From JAFAXD01 sp963816775 (GTDB taxonomy: Bacteria > Pseudomonadota > Alphaproteobacteria > Rhizobiales > Xanthobacteraceae): a stretch of DNA of 64,000 nt. The stretch covers positions 19,932 to 83,931 of the forward strand of contig CAWFLX010000053.1 of assembly GCA_963816775.1 (NCBI GenBank). The letters are read 5' to 3'. Shown one piece after another: positions 43,860 through 51,424 of the stretch; within the stretch, counting starts at the first letter, position 1, and the number at the start of each line of letters is the position of its first letter. A model generated the notes under the pieces. It was given only the letters and a program-made list of their open reading frames with translations, was not told the origin of the DNA and did no database searches. A program made the translations under genes and the position numbers.

Positions 43860-44693
43860 ATGAACGCATCTTCGCAAAGAATAACGGATTCGGGAAAAAG
43901 ACGATGCTTTATCGGGGGCTCGGATGCCCGGATTATCATAGGTACTGATGGGGCAGCCCTCCTCCGCCTCTGGCGGGAAAAACGCGGCGAGGCAGAGCCG
44001 GAGGACCTGTCGGGCAATCTCATTGTCCAGCTCGGCGTGGCGACGGAAGCGCTCAACCGGAATTGGTACGAACGCAACACCGGGCACGTCATCACGGCGA
44101 TCCAGCGACGGGTGCAGCACCCGGTCATTCGGTTTTTAGCCGCCACTTTGGATGGCATGATCGAGGGCACAGGGGCAGTTTTCGAATCCAAGTTCATGCT
44201 GCCGTGGTCGTTCTCCGAGGAGGCGGCGGCTCAAAAATACATTGCCCAGCTTCAGCACAACATGTGGGTGACCAATGCCACGACGGCGGTACTCTCGATC
44301 ATCACCGGAGGCGGCAAGTGGGTCGAGCTTACCATCCCGGCTGATTCGCTCTACCAGCATCTCCTGCTCACCGCCGAGAAAAAGTTCTGGCGCTGTGTGG
44401 AATCGGGCGAGCCCCCTCGCCTCTTCCTCTCAGAACCGCCGAAGGTTCGGATCGAGGCGGTCCGCATCGTCGACATGAGCTCGTCGAACTCCTGGGCGGA
44501 ATTTGCGCGAGTTTTCCGCCGCACCCGCTCGGCTTTCCTGGAGCACGAGAACGCCAAGGCCGAACTGAAGGGGCTCATGCCCGAAGATGCCAAGGAGGCG
44601 ATCGGGCACGGCGTGCGCGCCAAGCGCTCGAAATCCGGCGCCATCAGCTTCGACCTCCTGGAAGGGGAGGCCGAACATGCAGCGCTCCAGTGA
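43860..44693 (+). CDS. YqaJ-family viral recombinase (lambda-exonuclease-like nuclease)
   Basis: A 277-residue protein. The YqaJ fold opens with FIGGSDARIIIGTDGAALLR. Conserved acidic positions follow in QLGVATEALNRNWYERNTG, LAATLDGMIEGTGAVFESKF and IAQLQHNMWVTNATTAVLSI, fitting the E-D-ExK nuclease core of the PD-(D/E)xK superfamily. Such enzymes resect double-stranded phage DNA ends to leave 3' single strands for an annealing protein. The next gene encodes exactly such an ERF protein and overlaps it by 17 bases. The two form a phage recombination module, here stranded in a decayed element. Confidence 0.85.
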   Translation: MNASSQRITDSGKRRCFIGGSDARIIIGTDGAALLRLWREKRGEAEPEDLSGNLIVQLGVATEALNRNWYERNTGHVITAIQRRVQHPVIRFLAATLDGMIEGTGAVFESKFMLPWSFSEEAAAQKYIAQLQHNMWVTNATTAVLSIITGGGKWVELTIPADSLYQHLLLTAEKKFWRCVESGEPPRLFLSEPPKVRIEAVRIVDMSSSNSWAEFARVFRRTRSAFLEHENAKAELKGLMPEDAKEAIGHGVRAKRSKSGAISFDLLEGEAEHAALQ

Positions 44694-45954
44694 GTCGATC
44701 GGCGCCATTGCGAGCGCGCTAGCCAAAGCCCAGTCCGAGCTCATCAACCCGGAAAAGTCGCTGATCGCCACCATAAGGTCTCCATTCCCGCGGGAGAGCG
44801 ACCGGACGTTCCGTTATGCGTCGCTCTCCACGGGGCTCGACATCGTGCGCAAAACACTCGGCAAGCACGAGATTGCGACCGTGCAGACAACCGCGATCGA
44901 TAAGGATGCCGGCCTTATTCACCTGACCACGGTGCTCGCCCATTCGTCCGGAGAATGGGTCTCGTCCGACTGGCCGGTATGCCCGGTCGGTGAAACCGCG
45001 GCGCCGCATAAGATGGGGGCAGCCCTCACCTACGCCCGTCGCTACGCCCTGTTCACCCTGGTTGGGATCGCCGGCGAAGAGGATCTCGACGCGCCGGACC
45101 TGCCAGTAAGCAACACTGAGGGGCATGCTGGCGATGCTGCAGGGAAGACCGAATGGCATCGTAAGTCGCAGCCGCCGAAGCCGGTGCTCGACTTGCAAGC
45201 CTCCGCGATTGTTCGGGACAAGCTCGGCGAGGAAATTGCAGCGCTCGACGGCGTGGGAACAGCCGTCGAATGGGCCGGCCGCAGCATCAGCGCCAAAAAC
45301 ACCCTAGCCGCGGAGGATGCTGCGATTGTCGAAGCCGCCTTCCGTGAGCGGATGCAAGTGCTGCAACCCGAAGTCTATTCCCTGACCTCGACCGCATCAG
45401 AGGCGCCGAGCTCTCCTCTGACCTCGCACCCCGAATTGGCACCGTCCGTCAATTTATCGGCGCCAGCACGAAACCCGCGAGCCAGAACAGCGTCTGGTTC
45501 GCGAATTCGGATGGAAGGGAGAGGCGTCACGTCTGCAAAACCGCGCCGCTGCCGGGACAAAGACCATTTGCGCATTATTGCCCTTCAGCCGTGCACGATC
45601 TGTGGTCGGCAGCCTTGCGAGGCGCATCACATCCGGTTCGCGCAGCCGAGCGCCCTCGGCCGTAGAGTATCGGATGAGTTCACGGTACCGCTATGCCGCG
45701 TTCACCATCGCGAACTCCACCGTATTGGCAACGAGCGCTCATGGTGGGACCAACTCAATATCGATCCGCTACCGATTGCGCTCCGATTTTGGCAACAGAC
45801 AAAAGGCGTGGCTTCGGGAGCCAGTGGCCAACCCACAGCTGACTCGCAGATTGCGGACGCCTCGATCAAACAACAGGGCGAGTCAAGAGTGCCTTCCAAT
45901 GGTGATTTGCCCTCCGGGTCTGCAATCACCGATGACAGCGGTCCGACCCGATGA
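44677..45954 (+). CDS. ERF-family single-strand annealing protein fused to an HNH-like domain
   Basis: 425 residues from the ATG at 44677. Residues ~8-135 are ERF: AIASALAKAQSELINPEKSL, RYASLSTGLDIVRKTLGKHE and KMGAALTYARRYALFTLVGI with the terminal Gly-Glu-Asp. After a ~180-residue low-homology linker comes a compact zinc/HNH-like module at ~315-375: CTICGRQPCEAHHIRFAQPS and VPLCRVHHRELHRIGNERSW. Its Cys-x2-Cys, Ala-His-His and Cys-x2-His-His arrangement suits a nuclease. The tail is polar. With the YqaJ exonuclease this gives resection, annealing and possible cleavage in two genes. Its stop overlaps the next start (ATGA). Confidence 0.82.
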   Translation: MQRSSESIGAIASALAKAQSELINPEKSLIATIRSPFPRESDRTFRYASLSTGLDIVRKTLGKHEIATVQTTAIDKDAGLIHLTTVLAHSSGEWVSSDWPVCPVGETAAPHKMGAALTYARRYALFTLVGIAGEEDLDAPDLPVSNTEGHAGDAAGKTEWHRKSQPPKPVLDLQASAIVRDKLGEEIAALDGVGTAVEWAGRSISAKNTLAAEDAAIVEAAFRERMQVLQPEVYSLTSTASEAPSSPLTSHPELAPSVNLSAPARNPRARTASGSRIRMEGRGVTSAKPRRCRDKDHLRIIALQPCTICGRQPCEAHHIRFAQPSALGRRVSDEFTVPLCRVHHRELHRIGNERSWWDQLNIDPLPIALRFWQQTKGVASGASGQPTADSQIADASIKQQGESRVPSNGDLPSGSAITDDSGPTR

Positions 45955-46541
45955 TCTCGATACAACGGCTCGAGGCCAATCGACGCAATTCGCTGCGTAG
46001 CACCGGCCCGAGGACCGAAGTTGGCAAGCAACGATCACGGACCAATGCCGTCCGACATGGACTGACCGCCGAGACAGTGGTCGGGAGTTTGGAAGACGCC
46101 GAGGATTACAAGGCATTTGAAGCTGCGATTACCGCAGATTATGACGTCGAAACGGCTGTAGCGCGGGAGCTCGTGCTGCGGCTCGCATCGCTCTTATGGC
46201 GGCTTCGCCGCGCCAACGCGATTGAGGCCGACCTGTTCGAGATTCAAGCTGAAAGCTTGGCGCCGCCTCAGGTCGGAATTGGTTCGCCCATCCAGAAGCG
46301 CGAAGCATCCGTCGATCATGCCTTCGAATCGCCGCTCGGCGATGAGAACCGCGAATGGCAGCAATCTAACGATCACCTCGCCGAGCAATATAAGAAGTGC
46401 GTCCGCGGCTTGACGCATAGTTTCTTACGTTTGGCAAAAATGGATAGCCGAGCATTTGAACGGCTCAATCGGTACGAAGTGGCTCTTTGGCGCCAAACTA
46501 AACAAACACTGTTCGCGCTACATCCGAGGAGATATCGCTAA
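45951..46541 (+). CDS. Conserved hypothetical protein with STGPRT/HGLTA motif
   Basis: The 196-residue protein begins with RLEANRRNSLRSTGPRTEVG followed by KQRSRTNAVRHGLTAETVVG, a basic N-terminal signature I know from small hypothetical proteins linked to IS elements and islands in Rhizobiales. A helical region follows (AVARELVLRLASLLWRLRRA), and the end is LNRYEVALWRQTKQTLFAL. No catalytic motif is visible. It is translationally coupled to the ERF-HNH gene (four-base overlap). It may bind DNA, but no function is established. Confidence 0.65.
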   Translation: MISIQRLEANRRNSLRSTGPRTEVGKQRSRTNAVRHGLTAETVVGSLEDAEDYKAFEAAITADYDVETAVARELVLRLASLLWRLRRANAIEADLFEIQAESLAPPQVGIGSPIQKREASVDHAFESPLGDENREWQQSNDHLAEQYKKCVRGLTHSFLRLAKMDSRAFERLNRYEVALWRQTKQTLFALHPRRYR

Positions 46542-46545
46542 CACG

Positions 46546-46815
46546 TCAATCAACATGCGCGACGCCAGGTGAAACCGAAGACACCGCATAGTTCCAGACG
46601 AGACCCACCGCAATGCCGGCTAGGGCTGAGAGCCACCAGGCATAGTGCTGCTGGAACACGGCGGCTGCGATACTCACATTGGCGATCACCCCCACACTGC
46701 AGATAGCAAAAAACGACAGCAGTCCGGTCAAAAATCGAATCCCCCGTAGCCGTCGAGCCGATCCGTTTTTCTTCACCAAATCTTGGGCGAGCTGAAACAG
46801 CGACGCGCTTAGGCT
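46546..46815 (-). pseudogene. GtrA-like membrane domain fragment
   Basis: About 88 codons: SLFQLAQDLVKKNGSARRL, then IRFLTGLLSFFAICSVGVIA and ALAGIAVGLVWNYAVSSV. This is the last part of the four-helix GtrA/DPMS domain found at the end of polyprenyl-phosphate glycosyltransferases. The glycosyltransferase part is missing. The frame upstream of 46815 belongs to a different gene fragment, so the piece was joined there by rearrangement. Confidence 0.55.
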
Positions 46816-46819
46816 GCTG

Positions 46820-47098
46820 GCACTCGCTCTCGTATTCCGAAACTGCCGATTCAAAATCATCATGAGCGGACTGAAGGCTTGAAAATTCGCTGGAACAGTC
46901 GTCGCGCCCTCTACTACTAGAAATACAACTAGCGTACGCTCGCAGGGCGTCGGACACTTCTGATTTAGCAGAATTATACTGGTCCACTGCATCACGGCAT
47001 TCTTCGGGACCTGCATTTGATGCGTTGCCCGCTAACGTGACAGCCAAGCAGCCGTGATTGCCGACAAAACACGGACCCGCGACAAGGCGAGGCCCCAA
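46820..47098 (-). pseudogene. Fragment of a small Cys-containing (normally secreted) protein
   Basis: In a different frame from the GtrA-like piece this reads ECRDAVDQYNSAKSEVSDAL, then YASCISSSRGRDDCSSEFSS and HDDFESAVSEYESEC. This even-spaced Cys pattern is familiar from short exported hypothetical proteins of Bradyrhizobium-like bacteria. No signal peptide precedes it here, and after ESEC the frame becomes unrelated. It abuts the GtrA fragment at ~46817, a probable deletion junction. Confidence 0.5.
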
Positions 47099-47339
47099 AT
47101 TGAGGCAAGGACTGTCAATGACAGTGCCCCGATCGCCAAAGTGGGTGGGGCTCCACTAAACCGTGGTGGGGTTTTAACCGCGGACCGGTCATGGCGATCG
47201 GGATGCGTTACTGTCCGCCGCCCGCGTGAAGCTCCGATGACGCTTTCAACAGGCCGACGGCAGAACGACCTGATGGCTGGTTGGCGTGAGGTTATGGTAC
47301 TTTAAGAGATTAAAAGCTTTTTTTGCATGGAGGCGGGTC
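47099..47339. other. Gap before the peptidoglycan-binding gene
   Basis: About 240 bases without a recognisable gene. The end supplies the ribosome binding site GGAGGCGGG of the next gene; no clear promoter boxes are seen. Confidence 0.4.
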
Positions 47340-47825
47340 ATGAACAGCGGACCGACGTTGACTATCGGATCGACCGGGCCCGATGTACGGCGACTTCAGA
47401 CTTTTTTCGTGATGACGAAGGAAATGGACTATTCAGATATCGACGGCACCTTCGGCCCCAAGACGCAAGATGCAGTCAAATCATTCCAACAGGGAAGCAA
47501 TCTTACGCCCGACGGAGTGGTTGGACCGATGACGTGGAATGCGCTTCCGGCGGACCCGAACACGCCTAATCTGTCGCGCGGCGCAACTGGGAGTGCCGTG
47601 TCCGGATTGCAAAAAGGGTTGCGGGCGTTCGGCGGTGCCAACACCGCAACTGATCCTGGACCAATTGACGGGAACTTTGGATCGAGAACTGAAGCCGCCG
47701 TGCGCGCCTATCAAACCCAGCACGGTTTAACGGCGGATGGCATCGTTGGCGCTCAGACGTGGTGGGTCCCGGCAGGCGGCGCAGGTGCAACGCTCGCTTC
47801 ATTAGCAGGCTTGATCACGGTCTAG
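47340..47825 (+). CDS. Protein of two peptidoglycan-binding (PG_binding_1) domains
   Basis: 161 residues from the ATG at 47340, after GGAGGCGGG. Two PG_binding_1 repeats make up the whole protein: GSTGPDVRRLQTFFVMTKEM to DGVVGPMTWNALP (residues ~9-73), and GATGSAVSGLQKGLRAFGG to ADGIVGAQTWW (~80-147). No signal peptide or lytic domain is visible. Such a protein could be a phage-tail or endolysin accessory left from the element, or a cytosolic toxin/immunity-like component. The surrounding genes belong to the decayed mobile region. Confidence 0.82.
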   Translation: MNSGPTLTIGSTGPDVRRLQTFFVMTKEMDYSDIDGTFGPKTQDAVKSFQQGSNLTPDGVVGPMTWNALPADPNTPNLSRGATGSAVSGLQKGLRAFGGANTATDPGPIDGNFGSRTEAAVRAYQTQHGLTADGIVGAQTWWVPAGGAGATLASLAGLITV

Positions 47826-47955
47826 CTGCGCCGACATCGTCAGCTGCCTAAGAGCCCAGCGCGGCCGTGATTGTCGATTCGCGTTCGCGCCGTTCGACCG
47901 TTATGTAAGCCGACCATGCTCTGGCGCTCTTCCGCTCCCTGTGTGTACCGATAAC

Positions 47956-48353
47956 CTAAACTCGGACGTAACGGTGGTGGAGGCCGCCGAGGAGCGCGTA
48001 TGACACGATGCTTCCGGTACGCTGAACAGGGCGCGAGCGCGGGGCATCTTTGTCCAACGATCGGTGCGTTCTCATGGCGTTATAGTAGTGCGCATAGGCC
48101 CGCAGGACCCGCCGCAAGTGCACCTCAGACGCCGGGCCGGATGATCGTGATGGCCTTGAGGACCGCTGGACACCATCGGTACAGGAGGACCAAGAACAAC
48201 CGGTCGCTGTTCGTGAGGCGGACGCGACCGGGCACCCTTCCGCTACAATACGGTCAGCTGATGCCGGAGCGCCGCGTTCTCTGCCGCAAGCCAACTCTTC
48301 GACTTGAACGGCGAGGTGAACAGGGTCAGGAAAAGGCATAACAGCGCGATCAT
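47956..48353 (-). mobile_element. Internally deleted, frameshifted IS transposase remnant
   Basis: On the minus strand from 48353 the N-terminus reads LTLFTSPFKSKSWLAAENAA followed by LRHQLTVL, the start of a DDE-type transposase/integrase common in Bradyrhizobium. After frame changes it gives LKAITIIRPGV and then stops. Directly after, in another frame, the C-terminal end appears: HLRRVLRAYAHYYNAMRTHR and LDKDAPRSRPVQ, ending LLGGLHHRYVRV at 47956. The catalytic middle (~200 residues) is missing. No inverted repeats were found at its edges. Confidence 0.7.
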
Positions 48354-48518
48354 CTCGCGCTGACGTTAGGCGTTTCTGTCACGTAATCAATACGGATGAG
48401 GTTTTCGGTACACACAACCTAGCGTTCCCCTAGCTCGCACCGCACCGGAGCTGGGAAGATCGGGACTGTCTGTTTTAGCTTGTTCTCGCGCGATTCTTCA
48501 CTAAGATTGAATGACTTG
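48354..48518. promoter_or_regulatory. Promoter region of the fluoride operon
   Basis: About 165 bases between the IS remnant and the riboswitch. The promoter for the fluoride operon must lie here, but no convincing -35/-10 pair was found. It marks the boundary between mobile and stable DNA. Confidence 0.3.
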
Positions 48519-48566
48519 ACGGGGATGGGGTCCCCCAAAACCGCCGCCGTGGCTGATGACTCCTGT
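48519..48566 (+). ncRNA. Fluoride riboswitch aptamer (crcB motif)
   Basis: The stretch contains the hallmark elements of the crcB motif in order: GGGGATGGGG, TCCCCCAAAACCGCC and GGCTGATGACTCCT. The GGGG/TCCCC pair forms P1-like pairing, and the invariant AAAACCGCC and GGCUGAUGACUCCU segments form the pseudoknot that encloses Mg2+-bound fluoride. It lies 35-80 bases before the antiporter gene, in an operon that contains CrcB. The identification is by consensus match in the right context; a covariance search would settle it. Confidence 0.9.
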
Positions 48567-48595
48567 CGCATACGAGGTGCGAACAGGAGTTTTTT
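48559..48595 (+). terminator. Riboswitch expression platform: hairpin holding the ribosome binding site, then U-tract
   Basis: ACTCCTGTCGCA (48559-48570) pairs with TGCGAACAGGAGT (48578-48590), one base bulged, and six T follow. The 5' arm is shared with the aptamer's GACTCCT and the 3' arm holds AGGAG, the ribosome binding site of the antiporter. Without fluoride the hairpin would both terminate transcription and hide the binding site. With fluoride the aptamer would hold the 5' arm. The geometry is seen; the mechanism is inferred. Confidence 0.75.
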
Positions 48596-48598
48596 GTC

Positions 48599-49813
48599 AT
48601 GACCGGCGTGTGGGCAATGGCGGCACTGTGGTTGGGGTTAGCGCTGATCGCGAGCCTTCTGTCGATCTGGCTCCGTATCTCGACGGCGCTTTCGGAAATC
48701 GTCGTCGGCACAATCGCCCAATTGATCATCGGCGCTGCGATCGGCGCGGCGGTGCTCGGCACCGACGAATCCTGGGTCAAGTTCCTGTCCGGTATCGGCG
48801 CGATCGTTTTGACATTTCTGGCCGGCGCCGAGCTCGACCCGGTGGTCTTCCGTCTCAAGTGGAAAGAAGCGGCTGCAGTTGGTTTGGCGAGTTTCTTTTT
48901 TCCGTTTCTCGGCTGCGCGGCCGCGGCTCGCTATCTGCTCGGATGGGAGATCATGCCGAGCTGGCTCGCCGGCGTCGCAATGTCGACCACGTCCGTGGCC
49001 GTTGTTTATGCGGTCATGATCGAGTTTGGTTTCAACACCACCAACTACGGCAAGACAGTTCTCGCCGCATGCTTCATCACCGATCTCGGGACAGTCCTGG
49101 CGCTCGGATTGATCTTTGCGCCGTTCACGATCAAGACGCTGATCTTCCTCGTCGTCGGAATCCTGGTGTTCGCGGTGCTGCCGTGGCTGACGCCCCGTTT
49201 TTTCAAACGCTACGGCAATCGGCCTTCCGAGCTGGAAACGAAATTTCTGCTGTTTTGCCTGCTCGGCATGGGAGCTCTGGCGGGCTGGGCGGATAGCGAA
49301 GCCGTGTTGCCGGCCTATCTCATTGGAATGGTGCTCGCTGGAACGGTCGGCAGGGACCATGCGCTGGTCAGAAGGCTGCGGACGCTGACGTTCGGCCTGC
49401 TGACGCCGTTCTATTTCATACGCGCAGGTTCGTTCGTGTCGATACCCGCGTTGATCGCGGCTCCGACCGCGTTCATTTTCTTTCTGGTCGTCAAGATCGT
49501 CACCAAGATCATCGGTGTTTACCCGGTGACGAAGATCTTTGGCTCCCCAAACAAGGAAGCGATGTACACCACTCTGCTGATGTCAACGGGGCTTACGTTC
49601 GGAACGATCTCCTCGCTGTTTGGCCTCTCGCACGGCATTATCGATCAGGCGCAGTACTCAGCGCTCGTTGCCGCAGTCATCGGCAGCGCCGTGATCCCGA
49701 CGGTCATTGCCAACGCATTCTACCTACCGCACCATCTGTTGCCGGAAACTGAATCCGAGCAAATACCCGCAAGGACCGCGCCGGTCCGACAGGCCGCGGG
49801 CGGTGTCGAATAG
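48599..49813 (+). CDS. CPA2-type cation:proton antiporter under fluoride control
   Basis: A 404-residue membrane protein with about 12 helices: SLLSIWLRISTALSEIVVG, then LSGIGAIVLTFLAGAELDP and SWLAGVAMSTTSVAVVYAVM. ACFITDLGTVLALG contains the Asp expected in the ion-binding unwound helix. LPAYLIGMVLAGTVGR and YTTLLMSTGLTFGTISSLFG complete the Na+/H+-exchanger (NapA/KefB-like) pattern. No regulatory TrkA domain is present. Its ribosome binding site lies inside the riboswitch hairpin. Antiporters are known members of fluoride-riboswitch regulons; it may counter acid or ion stress caused by HF entry, or move fluoride with a cation. Confidence 0.88.
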   Translation: MTGVWAMAALWLGLALIASLLSIWLRISTALSEIVVGTIAQLIIGAAIGAAVLGTDESWVKFLSGIGAIVLTFLAGAELDPVVFRLKWKEAAAVGLASFFFPFLGCAAAARYLLGWEIMPSWLAGVAMSTTSVAVVYAVMIEFGFNTTNYGKTVLAACFITDLGTVLALGLIFAPFTIKTLIFLVVGILVFAVLPWLTPRFFKRYGNRPSELETKFLLFCLLGMGALAGWADSEAVLPAYLIGMVLAGTVGRDHALVRRLRTLTFGLLTPFYFIRAGSFVSIPALIAAPTAFIFFLVVKIVTKIIGVYPVTKIFGSPNKEAMYTTLLMSTGLTFGTISSLFGLSHGIIDQAQYSALVAAVIGSAVIPTVIANAFYLPHHLLPETESEQIPARTAPVRQAAGGVE

Positions 49814-49827
49814 GTCGGGAGACGCTC

Positions 49828-50247
49828 ATGTTCGGCAAAATACTGCATGCCAACGACGGCTCTGATCCTGCATTCAGAGCGCTCGCCTTGGCGCTTGAGA
49901 TCGCGCAGCAGAACGCTGCCGCACTGCACATCGTTTGCGTCGAAGAAGTGCCATATGTGCCCGAATACATCGAGGAGGTCCGCGAGGAGACCCGAACCGC
50001 CGGGCGCCGGTTTCACAGCGTCCTGCAGAAGGCGCGGGGTTTGGCGGAGCAGCACCGAGTCAAGCTCAACACCCACGTGCACGCCGGTCATCCGGTCCGT
50101 ACCATCGTCGATCTGGCGAACGAATTGGGCGCGGACCTTCTGGTGATTGGCGCCACGGGGCATTCCCAGCTATACGAACGCATGATCGGCAGTCGCGCCG
50201 ATCGGCTCGTCCACCTCGCGCCATGTCCTGTCCTGGTGGTCAAGTGA
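49828..50247 (+). CDS. Universal stress protein (UspA family)
   Basis: A 139-residue single Usp domain: MFGKILHANDGSDPAFRALA at the start and DLLVIGATGHSQLYERMIGS near 108. PCPVLVVK is the end. The GATGH-x9-GS ATP-binding signature is present (GATGHSQLYERMIGS), so it is the nucleotide-binding type. It lies 14 bases after the antiporter in the fluoride operon, with GGGAGACGCTC before the ATG. A stress-sensing role tied to fluoride inhibition of ATP metabolism is possible but inferred. Confidence 0.88.
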   Translation: MFGKILHANDGSDPAFRALALALEIAQQNAAALHIVCVEEVPYVPEYIEEVREETRTAGRRFHSVLQKARGLAEQHRVKLNTHVHAGHPVRTIVDLANELGADLLVIGATGHSQLYERMIGSRADRLVHLAPCPVLVVK

Positions 50248-50287
50248 CTTCACCCCCTTGCCGGGAGGTCGATGATTAGGATGCTCA

Positions 50288-50686
50288 ATGGGAACTTATG
50301 TCTGGGTTGCGGTCGGCGGCGCGATTGGAACACTCGGGCGCTATTGGTTGACCGGCGTGGTGTCGCGGCTCATTGGCGAGACCTTTCCCTGGGGAACGTT
50401 CGTCATCAACGTGACTGGCTCCTTCATCATCGGATTCTTCGCGACGTTAACCGGCCCGGACGGCAGGATTTTTGCCCCGACGGACGTACGCCAGTTCGTC
50501 ATGATTGGAATTTGCGGCGGTTACACGACATTCTCATCGTTCAGCCTGCAGACCCTCAACCTCATGAACGATGGCGAGTGGCTCTATGCGGGAGCTAACA
50601 TCGTGCTCTCGGTTGTCGCGTGCCTCATCGCTGTTTGGGTTGGTCACGTGCTCGCGCTCAGCCTTAATGCTATGAGATGGGTTTGA
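50288..50686 (+). CDS. crcB: Fluoride channel CrcB/FluC
   Basis: A 132-residue four-helix protein, normal for the Fluc family. Seen: VAVGGAIGTLGRYWLTGVV at residues 6-24; WGTFVINVTGSFIIGFFATL at 36-55 with the conserved Asn; the phenylalanine-box and central sodium-site segment GGYTTFSSFSLQTLN at ~79-93; and a last helix VVACLIAVWVGHVLAL. Two antiparallel copies form the dual-topology pore that lets fluoride leave the cell. It is the third gene of the riboswitch-led operon, which is strong contextual support. The ATG at 50288 is chosen because family homology starts there. Confidence 0.95.
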   Translation: MGTYVWVAVGGAIGTLGRYWLTGVVSRLIGETFPWGTFVINVTGSFIIGFFATLTGPDGRIFAPTDVRQFVMIGICGGYTTFSSFSLQTLNLMNDGEWLYAGANIVLSVVACLIAVWVGHVLALSLNAMRWV

Positions 50687-50690
50687 ACCG

Positions 50691-51041
50691 ATGGAACTTG
50701 CCCGCGATGCCGTGCTGCTGCGCATTTTCATTGGCGAAGACGCGAGATTTGAGCATCGTCCGCTCTATGAGGCGATTGTCACCAAAGCTCGTGAAATGCA
50801 TCTTGCCGGCGCTACCGTCTTGCGAGGGCCCATGGGCTTCGGCCACACGAGCCAGATCCATACGACGAAGATCCTGAACCTGGCTGAAAATCTTCCCGTC
50901 GTGATCGAGATCGTTGACTCGCAGACGAAGGTGGACGCGTTTCTGCCTGTGCTCAATGGAATGATGTCGAGCGGGCTAATCACTCTGGAAAAGGTTCAAG
51001 TGTTGCAATACGGCCAATCGAGTCCCACTTCAGATTCGTGA
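50691..51041 (+). CDS. DUF190-family protein, copy 1
   Basis: The 116-residue protein has the DUF190 pattern: DAVLLRIFIGEDARFEHRPL at residues 6-25, LAGATVLRGPMGFGHTSQIH at 38-57, and LPVVIEIVDSQTKVDAFLP at 69-87, ending ITLEKVQVLQYG. The fold is ferredoxin-like and resembles GlnB/PII proteins, so it may sense a small ligand or regulate a membrane partner by trimer docking. It starts four bases after CrcB stops, and DUF190 genes are often adjacent to crcB. Its biochemical role is not established. A second copy follows. Confidence 0.9.
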   Translation: MELARDAVLLRIFIGEDARFEHRPLYEAIVTKAREMHLAGATVLRGPMGFGHTSQIHTTKILNLAENLPVVIEIVDSQTKVDAFLPVLNGMMSSGLITLEKVQVLQYGQSSPTSDS

Positions 51042-51067
51042 AGGTGTCCAACACAAGGGTGCAAGCC

Positions 51068-51424
51068 ATGCAGCTTCCCCGTGACGCCGTCCTGCTCCGC
51101 GTTTTCATCGGCGAAAACGACAAATTTGATCGTCTGCCGCTCTATGAAGCCATTGTCTTGAAAGCCCGCGCGATGCAGCTTGCTGGCGCGACGGTGTTGC
51201 GCGGGCCGATCGGCTTTGGCCCTTCCAGCCGGCTGCACACCACCAAAATGCTGCGGCTATCGCAGGATCTGCCGCTGCTGATCGAAATCGTCGACACGCA
51301 GGAAAAAATCGATGAATTCCTGCCCGTGCTCGACGGCATGATGGGCAGCGGACTTGTCACGCTCGAAAAGGTGCAAGTGCTGCAATACGGCAAGGCCGGT
51401 GTCGCGAGCCCCGAGCGCGCCTAA
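51068..51424 (+). CDS. DUF190-family protein, copy 2
   Basis: The 118-residue paralogue of the preceding gene: DAVLLRVFIGENDKFDRLPL, LAGATVLRGPIGFGPSSRLH and LPLLIEIVDTQEKIDEFLP, ending VTLEKVQVLQYG. The two copies look more than half identical along their length, pointing to tandem duplication, and could form a heteromer. The start at 51068 is chosen to match copy 1; an upstream GTG-type start at 51038 would overlap the first gene's stop. Its end overlaps the convergent biotin synthase stop by four bases. Confidence 0.88.
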   Translation: MQLPRDAVLLRVFIGENDKFDRLPLYEAIVLKARAMQLAGATVLRGPIGFGPSSRLHTTKMLRLSQDLPLLIEIVDTQEKIDEFLPVLDGMMGSGLVTLEKVQVLQYGKAGVASPERA

